From contig NZ_MUYG01000007.1 of assembly GCF_002155425.1 (NCBI RefSeq), forward strand, positions 124,001-188,000: a stretch of 64,000 nucleotides of DNA. The letters are read 5' to 3'. The notes beneath the pieces were generated by a model, which saw only the letters and a program-made list of their open reading frames with translations, was not told the DNA's origin and did no database searches. Of this stretch, positions 33,375-42,047 are shown in pieces. Made by a program: the position numbers and the translations under genes. The first letter of the stretch is position 1. Each line of letters begins with the position of its first letter. Source of the stretch: Erythrobacter donghaensis (GTDB lineage Bacteria; Pseudomonadota; Alphaproteobacteria; Sphingomonadales; Sphingomonadaceae).

Positions 33375-35210
33375 ATGCGACACAGCAGCGACCTGCCGAC
33401 CGGATCGTTCGGAAAAGCTGCTCTCGGGGCATCGATGTTGGATCATGCGCGTACATTGACGGAAGGGCCCGAGCCTGCGGGCGAGCCCGAAGGCGCGCGC
33501 CTTCCGGCTGCGCGTGCGCTCGTCCCGGTCGAAGGCCCGCCTCCGGGCGAACCGGTCGATGCCGAGACCGCACGCGAATTGCTGCCCTATCTGCGCAACG
33601 GCAAGAAACTCGCTCTGCCGACCAAGACGCAAAAGGCGAAACGCAAGGCCGCCGCGCGGCTTGGTTCTCTGGCGGATCGCTACGAAGCCTGGCGTCTTGA
33701 CGCCTCGGCATGGTTCGACCGGCTCGATCTCGCGCCCGATCTGGCCGAGGAGATCGGCAGCCGACGCTGGCTGCGGGGTCTGGGGACGATGGTGGGGCTG
33801 GGCGCGGTGGCGCTGGCCTTCTGGCCCGATCTCACCCCGCTCGAAGCCCGCCCGGCCATGCCGCAGGGCGAGGCGGTGCAGTCCGAATTGCGCAGCCAGA
33901 TGATCCTGCCGCTGGCACTGGGTGCGGACAGCGGCCGCCGGATGGGGCCGACGCAGGCGGTTATCCCGCTGAAAAGCGCCCCCGAACGCCCGCAGATCGC
34001 GCTGGTGGTGACGCTCGCGCCGGGCGACAGTTTCGTCACCATGCTGCGCCGCGCCGGTGTTGCGGGCGAGGATATCGACCGTGCCGCCGCGCTCGTCGGG
34101 CAGGCGGTGGCGGTGGGCGACATCCAGCCCGGCACGCAGATGGACGTGCTGCTCGGCCGCCGCCCCGCGCCGGGTGAGCCGCGCCCGCTCGACAGCCTCG
34201 CCTTCCGCGCGCGCTTCGATCTCCAGCTCGAACTGACGCGCCCCGGCGTGGGCGAGATCGCCGCTGACGGCACTCCCGTCGTCCCCTCCGGCCCGCTGGC
34301 GCTCAAGCGCAACATCATCCGCGTCGACGAGACCCCGCTGCGGGTGCGCGGCGTGGTGGGCAGCAGCCTCTACCGCTCGATGCGGCAGGCCGGCGTCCCG
34401 GCGAGTGCGGTGCAGGACTACCTGAAGGCGCTCGACGCGCAGATCGACATGGACCGCGAGGTCGGTGCCTCCGACGAATTCGACATCATCATCGCCTATC
34501 GCCGCGCCGCCACGGGCGAACGGCAGGCCGGGCAATTGCTCTATGCCGGGATCGACCGCGGCGGTCGTCCGCGCACCCAGCTGATGCGCTGGGGGAGCGA
34601 CGGGCGCTTCTACGAGGCTTCGGGCGTGGGCGAACAGCGGCGCGGGTTGCTGGCACCGGTGCCCGGCGCGATCAGCTCGAGCTTCGGGATGCGCCGCCAC
34701 CCGATCCTCGGCTACAACCGGATGCACGCCGGGATGGACTTCAAGGCGTCATATGGCACGCCGATCGTCGCGGTCAGCGATGGCAAGGTCAGCGCTGCGG
34801 GCCGCGCCGGCGGCTGCGGCATCGCGGTGCGGCTGGAGCATGGCGGGGGCCTCTCGACACGCTATTGCCACATGAGCCGCATGGCGGTGCGCGCCGGGCA
34901 AAGCGTGCGGCGCGGGCAGGTGATCGGCTATGTCGGCTCGACCGGCCTCTCCACGGGTCCGCACCTGCATTACGAGATGTATCGCGGCGGGCGGGTGATC
35001 AACCCGGCCAGCGTGTCCTTCGTCACCCGCGCCGAGCTGTCCGGCACCGAGCTGATCGATTTCCGCCGCCAGCTGATCCGCCTGAAGGAGATCGAAGTCG
35101 GCGCGGCGCTCAAGGATCTCGCCCCGCTGCCGAACGAGGTGAAGGAGCCCGTGCGCGAGATCGAGAAGGTCGATACCGCGCGCAGGGGCACGCCCGCGGT
35201 CACACTGTAG
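33375..35210 (+). CDS. M23 (LytM) family peptidoglycan endopeptidase, membrane-anchored
   Basis: A 611-residue protein. A long charged cytoplasmic part precedes a transmembrane segment at about 131-150 (RWLRGLGTMVGLGAVALAFW), then a periplasmic region with an OapA/LysM-like stretch near 205-255, and a LytM domain near 430-545. Zn ligands are the His and Asp of MHAGMDF and the last His of GPHLHYEMY, so it should be catalytically active on peptide cross-links. Met21 is an alternative start. hemB follows 59 bp on. Confidence 0.88.
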   Translation: MRHSSDLPTGSFGKAALGASMLDHARTLTEGPEPAGEPEGARLPAARALVPVEGPPPGEPVDAETARELLPYLRNGKKLALPTKTQKAKRKAAARLGSLADRYEAWRLDASAWFDRLDLAPDLAEEIGSRRWLRGLGTMVGLGAVALAFWPDLTPLEARPAMPQGEAVQSELRSQMILPLALGADSGRRMGPTQAVIPLKSAPERPQIALVVTLAPGDSFVTMLRRAGVAGEDIDRAAALVGQAVAVGDIQPGTQMDVLLGRRPAPGEPRPLDSLAFRARFDLQLELTRPGVGEIAADGTPVVPSGPLALKRNIIRVDETPLRVRGVVGSSLYRSMRQAGVPASAVQDYLKALDAQIDMDREVGASDEFDIIIAYRRAATGERQAGQLLYAGIDRGGRPRTQLMRWGSDGRFYEASGVGEQRRGLLAPVPGAISSSFGMRRHPILGYNRMHAGMDFKASYGTPIVAVSDGKVSAAGRAGGCGIAVRLEHGGGLSTRYCHMSRMAVRAGQSVRRGQVIGYVGSTGLSTGPHLHYEMYRGGRVINPASVSFVTRAELSGTELIDFRRQLIRLKEIEVGAALKDLAPLPNEVKEPVREIEKVDTARRGTPAVTL

Positions 35211-35269
35211 GCGTGTCTCTGTAACGGGCACTTGTCGTCCAGCCGAAATTGAGCGTAAGCCTTGCGCCC

Positions 35270-36265
35270 ATGACCGGACATTACCCCAACACCCGCCTGC
35301 GCCGCACCCGTGCCACCGGCTGGAGCCGCGCGCTCCACCGCGAGACGGTGCTGACCCCTGCCGATCTGATCTGGCCGCTGTTCGTGACCGCGGGCGAAGG
35401 CGTCGAAGAGCCGATCGGGACGCTCCCCGGCGTGTCGCGCTGGTCGGTCGACGGGATCGTCGCGCGCGCCAAGGAGGCGGTGGATCTCGGTATTCCGGTG
35501 ATTGCGCTGTTCCCCAACACCCCGCAGGACCTGCGCAGCGATGACGGGGCCGAGGCGCATAATCCCGACAACCTGATGTGCCGCGCGATCCGTGCGATCA
35601 AACACGCCTGCGGCAACGACATCGGCGTGCTGACCGATGTGGCGCTCGACCCCTATACCAGCCACGGGCAGGACGGGCTGATCGACGATGCGGGCTATGT
35701 CGTGAATGATGAGACCGTGGCGATGCTGGTCGATCAGGCGGTCAATCAGGCGGACGCGGGCGCGGACATCATCGCGCCATCCGACATGATGGACGGCCGC
35801 ATCGGCGCAATCCGCCGCGCGCTGGAGATGAACGGGCACCCCAACGTCCAGATCATGTCCTACGCTGCCAAATATGCGAGCGCCTTCTACGGCCCGTTTC
35901 GCGATGCTGTCGGTTCTGGCGGGCTGCTGAAGGGCGACAAGAAATCCTACCAGATGGACCCCGCCAACGCCGACGAAGCCCTGCGCGAAGTGGCGATGGA
36001 CATTGCCGAGGGCGCCGACTCCGTGATGGTGAAGCCCGGCCTCGCCTATCTCGACATCATCTACCGGGTGAAGCAGCGTTTCGACGTGCCGGTCTTCGCC
36101 TATCAGGTCTCCGGCGAATACGCGATGATCGAGGCTGCCGAAGCCGCCGGGATCGGCAACCGCGATGCGCTGGTGCTGGAAAAGCTGATCGCCTTCAAGC
36201 GCGCGGGGTGCAGCGGTATCCTGACCTACCACGCCGCCCACGTGGTCCGTCTGCTGAATGGGTGA
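35270..36265 (+). CDS. hemB: delta-aminolevulinic acid dehydratase (porphobilinogen synthase), Mg type
   Basis: A 331-residue enzyme joining two 5-aminolevulinates into porphobilinogen. Schiff-base lysines are in YAAKYASAFYGPFRDAVGS and DSVMVKPGLAYLD. The metal loop reads VLTDVALDPYTSHGQDG; the cysteines of the Zn type are absent, so this is the Mg/K-dependent type. The first of three GNAT genes overlaps its stop by eight bases. Start at 35270 agrees with family MTGHYPNTRLRR. Confidence 0.95.
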   Translation: MTGHYPNTRLRRTRATGWSRALHRETVLTPADLIWPLFVTAGEGVEEPIGTLPGVSRWSVDGIVARAKEAVDLGIPVIALFPNTPQDLRSDDGAEAHNPDNLMCRAIRAIKHACGNDIGVLTDVALDPYTSHGQDGLIDDAGYVVNDETVAMLVDQAVNQADAGADIIAPSDMMDGRIGAIRRALEMNGHPNVQIMSYAAKYASAFYGPFRDAVGSGGLLKGDKKSYQMDPANADEALREVAMDIAEGADSVMVKPGLAYLDIIYRVKQRFDVPVFAYQVSGEYAMIEAAEAAGIGNRDALVLEKLIAFKRAGCSGILTYHAAHVVRLLNG

Positions 36266-36824
36266 GGACGGTACGCTCACGACCGCGCGGCTCATCCTGC
36301 GCCCGCCGGTCGAGAGCGACCTGCCGTGGCTGCTCGCCGCGATGAACACCGAAGCCGTGCTGCGCCATCTCGCCGGGGTGCGCACGCGCTCCGAGGTCGA
36401 GCAGAGCCTCGCCGCCGACATCGCCGCATTTCACACCGGCGGGCACCAGCGTTGGACCGTGTGGCTGCGCGATGGTGAGACCAGAATCGGTCGCTGCGGG
36501 CTGTTCCACGTCCGCTCCCCCGCCGCGCCGCCCGCCTTGCAGGGCCAGCGCGAGATCGGCTGGACCTTTGCGGAAAGCCATTGGGGCAAGGGATACGCCA
36601 CCGAGGCTGCGCGCGCGGTGCTCGGCCATGCCTTCGGGCCGCTGGGATTGCGGCGCGTGTGGTCGCAGGCGAGCGACTCCAACGTCGCCTCGACCCGGAT
36701 GATGCACCGCCTCGGGTTCACTTTCCGGCCCGAGCTCGGCTATGCCGATCCCGATTATCCCCCCGAAGACAACCCGACCACGGTGTGGTCGCTGGATGCA
36801 CCCGCCGAGACAGACCATGCCTGA
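36258..36824 (+). CDS. GNAT N-acetyltransferase 1
   Basis: A 188-residue GNAT protein of the RimJ/RimL-like type (TTARLILRPPVESDLPWL, then EIGWTFAESHWGKGYATEAARAVLGHAF, the acetyl-CoA loop). Substrate unknown. It overlaps hemB by eight bases and the next GNAT gene by eight bases. Confidence 0.88.
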   Translation: MGEDGTLTTARLILRPPVESDLPWLLAAMNTEAVLRHLAGVRTRSEVEQSLAADIAAFHTGGHQRWTVWLRDGETRIGRCGLFHVRSPAAPPALQGQREIGWTFAESHWGKGYATEAARAVLGHAFGPLGLRRVWSQASDSNVASTRMMHRLGFTFRPELGYADPDYPPEDNPTTVWSLDAPAETDHA

Positions 36825-37368
36825 ATTCCGCCACGACACCCCCCGCCTGACCCTGCGCGATTGGCGTGAGGAGGACTGGCCCGAGTTCTGGCGCGTCACC
36901 AACACGCCTGCCGTGATGCGCTGGCTGGGCGGCATGCAGGACGAGGCCGGGCGCGCGGCGGCGCAGGCGCGGCTGGAGTCCTACCAGGCGGATCACGGCC
37001 ACACCTTCTGGGTGGTCGAACGGCGGGAGGACGGTGCGCTGCTCGGCTTTTGCGGGCTGAAGCGCTCCAACCAGCCCGGCGGGCCGCAGGGGATGATGGA
37101 GGTCGGCTGGCGCTTACGCGAAGATGCCTGGGGGCAGGGCTATGCCAAGGAGGCCGCCGCCGCGTCGCTCGATCTGGCCTTCGACCGCTTCGGCGCGGAC
37201 GAAGTGATCGCGCTGACGGTGGAGGGCAACACCGGCAGTTGGGGCCTTATGCTTCGGCTCGGCATGGCGCGGCGCGAAGACCTCGATTTCGACAGCGCCG
37301 ACTTCGATCCCGAAAACCCGCGCATCATCGCCTATGCCATCACCCGCGAGGCATGGCAGGCCCGGTGA
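36817..37368 (+). CDS. GNAT N-acetyltransferase 2
   Basis: A 183-residue GNAT of the same kind as its neighbours (DTPRLTLRDWREEDWPEFW; GWRLREDAWGQGYAKEAAAASLDLAF for acetyl-CoA). The ATG at 36817 overlaps the previous stop by eight bases. The next gene's GTG overlaps its stop (GTGA). Substrate unknown. Confidence 0.88.
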   Translation: MPEFRHDTPRLTLRDWREEDWPEFWRVTNTPAVMRWLGGMQDEAGRAAAQARLESYQADHGHTFWVVERREDGALLGFCGLKRSNQPGGPQGMMEVGWRLREDAWGQGYAKEAAAASLDLAFDRFGADEVIALTVEGNTGSWGLMLRLGMARREDLDFDSADFDPENPRIIAYAITREAWQAR

Positions 37369-37913
37369 GCGATACGGTGCTGACCACCGCCCGGCTGGTG
37401 CTGCGGCGCATCCGCGAAGACGATCTCGACGCGCACATGGCGCTGCTCAACACCCCCGCAGTGATGCGCCACCTCGGCGGCGTGCAGCCGCGCGGGGTGA
37501 TCGCGGCCAAGCACGAGGCCTCGCGCGACAGCTTTGCTGCCGATGGCTATGGCTTCATGTTCGCCGAGGAGCGCGCGACCGGCGAAATCATCGCCCATTG
37601 CGGGCTGCGCCGCGTCGCGCATCCGCTCGCGCCCAATCCGCACGACTTCGAGATCGGCTGGCTGGTGCGCGAGGATCGCTGGCGGATGGGCTATGCCTTC
37701 GAAGCGATGCGGGCGGTGGTGGACTGGGGCTTTGCCGTCCATGCCGCGCCGCAGATCGTCGCGCTGACCCTCGCCAAAAACGCGGCAAGCTGGCGATTGA
37801 TGGAAAAACTCGGCATGAGGCGCCGCGCAGACCTCGACTTCGCCGATCCCGACGCGGGCGAGGTCAACATCCAATACGCGATCACCCGCGCAGAATGGGA
37901 GAGCCAGCCATGA
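37365..37913 (+). CDS. GNAT N-acetyltransferase 3
   Basis: A 182-residue GNAT (TTARLVLRRIREDDLDAHMALLNTPAVMRHLGG; GWLVREDRWRMGYAFEAMRAVVDW). It opens with GTG overlapping the stop of GNAT 2. The three tandem genes share the N-terminal LTTARL/RLTLRD opening and the DLDF motif near the end, which suggests duplication in place. Its stop overlaps the carbonic-anhydrase-like gene's ATG (ATGA). Confidence 0.87.
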   Translation: MSDTVLTTARLVLRRIREDDLDAHMALLNTPAVMRHLGGVQPRGVIAAKHEASRDSFAADGYGFMFAEERATGEIIAHCGLRRVAHPLAPNPHDFEIGWLVREDRWRMGYAFEAMRAVVDWGFAVHAAPQIVALTLAKNAASWRLMEKLGMRRRADLDFADPDAGEVNIQYAITRAEWESQP

Positions 37914-38485
37914 CCCACCGACCGCCCGAACGACCGGGCGTCAATATCATCCCGATCCACGGCACGACCCCGCAGATCCACGACACCGCCTTCATCGCGC
38001 CGGGCTGCACGATCATCGGCGACGTGGTGATCGGGGCGGGAAGCTCGATCTGGTACAATTGCGTGCTGCGCGCCGACGTGTTCTCGATCCGCATTGGTGA
38101 GCGGACCAATGTGCAGGACGGCAGCATCCTCCACTGCGATCCGCCGCGCCCCGGCGATCCGGAAGGCTGCCCGCTGGTGATCGGCGATGATGTGCTGATC
38201 GGCCACATGGCGATGGTTCACGGCTGCACGATCCACGACCGCGGCTTTGTCGGCCTCGGCGCGATCGTGATGAACAAGGCGGTGATCGGGAGCGACGCGA
38301 TGCTCGCGGCCGGCGCGATGCTGACCGAGCGCAAGGTGATGGGAGAACGCGAGTTGTGGGCGGGGCGTCCGGCGGTGAAGATGAAGGACTTGGGCGAGGC
38401 CGCCATCGCCGGGATGCGGATGGGCGTGGCGCATTATGCCGAAAACGCCAAGCACCACGCCGAGGCGGTGGCGGCGGCGCTTTAG
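37910..38485 (+). CDS. [26 protein letters not shown] hexapeptide-repeat protein
   Basis: A 191-residue left-handed beta-helix protein. Hexapeptide repeats run from residue 25 to 145; the three Zn-type histidines are present in SILHCDP and DVLIGHMAMVHGC. The C-terminal helix HYAENAKHHAEAV is usual. Whether it hydrates CO2 is unproven for many members. Last gene of the hemB-GNAT run by overlap. Confidence 0.9.
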   Translation: MTHRPPERPGVNIIPIHGTTPQIHDTAFIAPGCTIIGDVVIGAGSSIWYNCVLRADVFSIRIGERTNVQDGSILHCDPPRPGDPEGCPLVIGDDVLIGHMAMVHGCTIHDRGFVGLGAIVMNKAVIGSDAMLAAGAMLTERKVMGERELWAGRPAVKMKDLGEAAIAGMRMGVAHYAENAKHHAEAVAAAL

Positions 38486-38487
38486 CT

Positions 38488-38787
38488 TTAGCGCAACGAT
38501 TCGACCTCGTTCGCGAAGGGGGCGTCGGGGGAGAGGATCCGCCATTCCTCCGGGCGGCGGCTGTCGATCACCACCACCCCGCCCTTGGGGCAGATGTCGA
38601 GGCAGGGCACCTCGATCACGCCCACCTTGGCCTTGCGGGTCTTGCCCGCGCCAAGCTCAGCGCGCAGCGCCTTGGCGAGCGGCTTGTCATCAGGGCCGAA
38701 GCCGAGGTCTTTCTTGGTGAGCTTCTTCGAGCATTTCTTGCACACCAGCACGGCGTGCGACCAGTTGGCGCGGATTTTGGTCTTCAT
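38488..38787 (-). CDS. thioredoxin-like [2Fe-2S] ferredoxin domain protein, short
   Basis: A 99-residue protein. Cys16 and Cys19 (VLVCKKCSKKLTKKD) and the pair in VPCLDICPKGGVVV match the four-cysteine pattern of thioredoxin-fold ferredoxins. It is similar in kind to the protein at 370-780. The function is unknown. It converges on the [22 protein letters not shown] gene with two bases between stops. Confidence 0.75.
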   Translation of the reverse strand: MKTKIRANWSHAVLVCKKCSKKLTKKDLGFGPDDKPLAKALRAELGAGKTRKAKVGVIEVPCLDICPKGGVVVIDSRRPEEWRILSPDAPFANEVESLR

Positions 38788-38799
38788 GCGAGGGACAAG

Positions 38800-39441
38800 T
38801 CACTCGGGCGCGGTTTTGATCCATGCGGCGGCAATCCAGAGCAGCCCCGCAAGCCCGGCCGCTGCCGCCGCGCCCGCCACAGGCCGATGCAGCGCCAGCG
38901 CGCCGCCCGCCGCTGCGCCCGCTGCGAGCGCGCTCCACAGCCAGCCATAGCCGCGGGTCGATTCAAGCGGCTGCCCGGCGAGGCGCGCCGCGATCCCCTG
39001 GCCGAAGCGCACCAGCGCGCCGGTCATGTAGGTCACGCCGACCGTCACTTCGCCCGCTTTGGTGAAGACGTTGTTGGCAAGACCCATCGCCAGCGCCGAG
39101 AGGGCGAGAAAGGGCAGCGGCCAGCCTGCCGCCAGCAGCGCAGTGCCGCTCGCCAGCAACAGCGCGACCCCGCCGAGCAGCACCGGCTTGCGCCGCGCCT
39201 CGACCCTCCGCCCGATCAGCGCGCCCGCGATCACCCCCGCCAGAAAGCAGGCGATCAGCCCCAGCGGGGCGAGCGCCAGCGCGGGGCGCTCGGCCAGCTC
39301 CACTCCCATGCGCGTGGTGTTGCCCGACATGAAGGAGGTGAAATAGCCACCCGCCACCACGAACCCGGTTGCATCCACCAACCCCGCCAGCGCGGCCAGC
39401 CCGAGGGCGAGGCGTTGGCGCGCGGGGTCGTAGCGGTGCAT
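38800..39441 (-). CDS. YoaK family membrane protein (DUF1275)
   Basis: A 213-residue protein with six predicted hydrophobic segments, opening LALGLAALAGLVDATGFVVAGGYFTSFMSGNTTRMGV. The GYFTSFMSGNTTRMG motif is characteristic of DUF1275. Family function is unknown, perhaps transport. It starts one base from the DUF1993 gene's stop. Confidence 0.88.
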   Translation of the reverse strand: MHRYDPARQRLALGLAALAGLVDATGFVVAGGYFTSFMSGNTTRMGVELAERPALALAPLGLIACFLAGVIAGALIGRRVEARRKPVLLGGVALLLASGTALLAAGWPLPFLALSALAMGLANNVFTKAGEVTVGVTYMTGALVRFGQGIAARLAGQPLESTRGYGWLWSALAAGAAAGGALALHRPVAGAAAAAGLAGLLWIAAAWIKTAPE

Positions 39442-39960
39442 CTAGGCGGCTGGCGTGGGCTGTTTCATGTAGCGCATCATGTAGCCGACATAATCGATCT
39501 TGCCGATAGCCAGCCCCTCGGCGCGCAGGATCGCGTAGGCGGCCATCAGGTGGAAATAGAACTGCGGCGTCGCCCAGTCGCGGCAGTATTCGTGGGCCTG
39601 CATGGCAAAGGTCATGCCGTTGGGGAGGGCGAACTCGACCGTCTCGCCGCTTGCGGGCCAGCTGGCGGGATCGGTGTTCGCGACCATGTCCTGCGCGGCC
39701 TTGATCCGCGTGTGCGCCTCGGCGAAGGTGGTAATGTCGCTGTCGTCGGCGGCGATCTCGAGATTTCCGAGCCGCTTCAGCGCGGTCATCACCTGATCGA
39801 GCGTGAAGCGGATCTGGGTGGCGAGCGGGAACATGTCCTCGGCCAGCCGTGCGCCGAGCAGCGCCTCGCCCTTTTCGTGGCCCTCGGCCTTTGTGACGAG
39901 GTGGTCGAGCGTGCCGAGCATATTGGCATATGTGGCAAGCGCGGCGGTGGCGTAGGACAT
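39442..39960 (-). CDS. DUF1993 family protein
   Basis: A 172-residue mostly helical protein, with LATYANMLGTLDHLVTKAEGHEKGEALLGARLAEDMFPLATQIRF and the DWATPQFYFHLMAAYAILR segment of DUF1993. The four-helix layout recalls DinB-like folds; function unknown. Transcribed toward the YoaK gene, immediately downstream. Confidence 0.88.
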   Translation of the reverse strand: MSYATAALATYANMLGTLDHLVTKAEGHEKGEALLGARLAEDMFPLATQIRFTLDQVMTALKRLGNLEIAADDSDITTFAEAHTRIKAAQDMVANTDPASWPASGETVEFALPNGMTFAMQAHEYCRDWATPQFYFHLMAAYAILRAEGLAIGKIDYVGYMMRYMKQPTPAA

Positions 39961-40013
39961 GGTCTCTCTCCCGTTGCTATTTGCAACCTACTTGCGCCAC
40001 GCGAGAGCCTTCG

Positions 40014-41612
40014 TCAATCCTTCACCAGCGCCCGCAAACTCTCCACCCGATCAGCCTCATGCGCGGGCTTGTCCCAGCGGATGCGGTGGATGCGGGGGAA
40101 GCGCATGGCGAGGCCGCTCTTGTGGCGTTTGCTGGCGTGGACCGAATCGAAGGCGACCTCGAACACCAGTTCGCGCTTCACCTCGCGCACCGGGCCGAAG
40201 CGGTTGAGGGTGTTCTGCCGCACGAATTTGTCGAGCTTCTTCAACTCCGCATCGGTAAAGCCCGAATAGGCCTTGCCCACCGGCAGCAATTCCGCGCCGG
40301 CATCGGGGTCGCCGTCCCAGCAGCCGAAGGTGTAATCCGAATAGAAGCTAGACCGCTTGCCGCTGCCGCGCTGGGCATACATCACCACGCAGTCGATCAG
40401 CAGTGGATCGCGTTTCCACTTGAACCAGTGGCCGACCCGGCGACCGGCGACATAGGGACTGTCGCGGTGCTTGAGCATCAGCCCCTCGATCGCCTCGTCG
40501 CGGGCGGTGTCGCGGATTGCGGAGAGCGCGGCGAAATCAGGGGCCTCGACCAGCTGGGAGAGATCGAAATGGCTCTCCGGCAGGCGCGGCATCAGCCCTT
40601 CCAAAGTTGCGCGGCGCGACTTCCAGGGGCGCTCGCGCCAGTCGGTGCCGTCGAGCAGCAGCACGTCGTAGAGCCGCACGAAGGCGGGATAATCGCGCAG
40701 CATCGGTTTGGAGACGGTCTTGCGCCCGAGCCGCTGCTGGAGCGCATTGAAACTCGCCGCGCCGCCCGCTTCACCGCCTTGCGTGACCCCGCGCACCAGC
40801 AATTCGCCATCGAGCACCGCGTCGATCGGAAGAAGGTCCAGCAATTCGGGGAAGGTCGCCGAAATATCGTCGCCCGAGCGCGAATAGACCCGTGTCTCGC
40901 CCCCGGCCCTGACCAGCTGCACCCGGATACCGTCCCATTTCCACTCGGCGGCATAGTCGGCGAGGTCGACCACGCCGTCTTCGAGCGGGTGGGCGAGCAT
41001 GAAGGGGCGGAAGCGCGGCACGCCCGCCAGATTGGGCGGGTCGCCGCCCTCCGCCGCCCATTGGAACAGCTCGGGATAGGGGGCGGCGAGCGCGTGCCAA
41101 TATTCCTCGACCTCCTCGACCGGCACCTCGAAGGCTATCGCGAAAGCCGTCTTGGCGAGCCGCGCCGATACGCCCACTCGCATCCCGCCGGTGGCGAGCT
41201 TGATCAGCGCATAACGGCCCTTGGCGTCCATCCGGCTGAGCAGCGCGGGCAGTTCTTTCGGCGCAGTGGCGCGGGTGAGCGCTGCGAGACGATCCACCAC
41301 TTCGGCCAGCGACAGCGCAGGCTGGGGAGCGGCATCCTCGGGTTCCGGCCAGAGCAGGCTCGCGGTCTCGGCCGTGTCACCGACGAAATCGCGGCTGAGC
41401 GCCCACAGCACCGGATCGACCCGCTCCATCATCAGAATGCGGATGGTCGAGGATTTCACCGCCGGAAAGTCCAGCCCGCCCGTCAGCGCGGCCATCGCCC
41501 AGCCGCGATCGGGATCGGGGCTGCTGCGCAGATAGGCCGCGATCAGCGCCAGCTTGCGGTTGCGGCTGGTGGTGTAGACCAGCGCATCGAGCAGGGAGGC
41601 GAATTCCTCCAT
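40014..41612 (-). CDS. ATP-dependent DNA ligase of the DNA-damage-response (LigC/cisplatin) cluster
   Basis: A 532-residue ligase. N-terminal DNA-binding domain (about 1-195), nucleotidyltransferase domain with the adenylated Lys225 in EWKWDGIR, and OB domain at the C-terminus (LVDRLVFEVAFD-type region, KRHKSGLAMRFPRIHRIRWDK). This family, linked to cisplatin resistance, usually sits with an exonuclease and a Lhr-type helicase. The exonuclease is nearby (42048-43082) but a small gene on the other strand separates them; the helicase is not in the window. Confidence 0.9.
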   Translation of the reverse strand: MEEFASLLDALVYTTSRNRKLALIAAYLRSSPDPDRGWAMAALTGGLDFPAVKSSTIRILMMERVDPVLWALSRDFVGDTAETASLLWPEPEDAAPQPALSLAEVVDRLAALTRATAPKELPALLSRMDAKGRYALIKLATGGMRVGVSARLAKTAFAIAFEVPVEEVEEYWHALAAPYPELFQWAAEGGDPPNLAGVPRFRPFMLAHPLEDGVVDLADYAAEWKWDGIRVQLVRAGGETRVYSRSGDDISATFPELLDLLPIDAVLDGELLVRGVTQGGEAGGAASFNALQQRLGRKTVSKPMLRDYPAFVRLYDVLLLDGTDWRERPWKSRRATLEGLMPRLPESHFDLSQLVEAPDFAALSAIRDTARDEAIEGLMLKHRDSPYVAGRRVGHWFKWKRDPLLIDCVVMYAQRGSGKRSSFYSDYTFGCWDGDPDAGAELLPVGKAYSGFTDAELKKLDKFVRQNTLNRFGPVREVKRELVFEVAFDSVHASKRHKSGLAMRFPRIHRIRWDKPAHEADRVESLRALVKD

Positions 41613-41710
41613 CAGCGCGCGCTCAACCGTTCATTGCACCGACATGCGAATCGTCTAGAGGACGCCCTTGCCGCGTGGCCTGCGCGCGCCATCACAAGGA
41701 CATCCGTTCG

Positions 41711-42022
41711 ATGAAGTTTGCTCCGCTTGCCGCTTTCGGTCTGGCTCTTGCCGCTGTGACCGCTCCCGCTGTCGTGACCGCGCAGGATGCGCCCGCGCCG
41801 GCACCCGCTACGACGTTCTCGGTCGACACCCCGGTCGAAGTGCTGGTGGCCGACGCCCGCGCCAAGGCGGTGCTCGACAAGTATCTGCCCGGCATCGACC
41901 AGCACCCCGCCTATGATCAGTTCAGCGCGCTGAGCCTGCGCACCCTCGCGCCGTTCTCGCAGGGGATGATCACCGAAGAGCTGCTGACCAAGATCGACGC
42001 CGATCTGACCGCGATCAAGTAA
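41711..42022 (+). CDS. small exported protein, unknown
   Basis: A 103-residue protein with a clear signal peptide (MKFAPLAAFGLALAAVTAPAVVTAQ) and a Pro/Ala linker before a helical domain (VEVLVADARAKAVLDKYLPGIDQHPAYDQFSALSLRTL). It has the look of a small periplasmic protein. It lies head-on between the ligase and exonuclease genes and is divergent from the ligase. I do not recognise the family. Confidence 0.75.
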   Translation: MKFAPLAAFGLALAAVTAPAVVTAQDAPAPAPATTFSVDTPVEVLVADARAKAVLDKYLPGIDQHPAYDQFSALSLRTLAPFSQGMITEELLTKIDADLTAIK

Positions 42023-42047
42023 GGTCCGGGTGGCGAGGGCGGGGGTG

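Noticed and set aside
30566..33700. A 1044-codon open frame opposite the helicase
   Set aside because: Same cause; composition is antisense-like and the helicase motifs on the other strand are complete.
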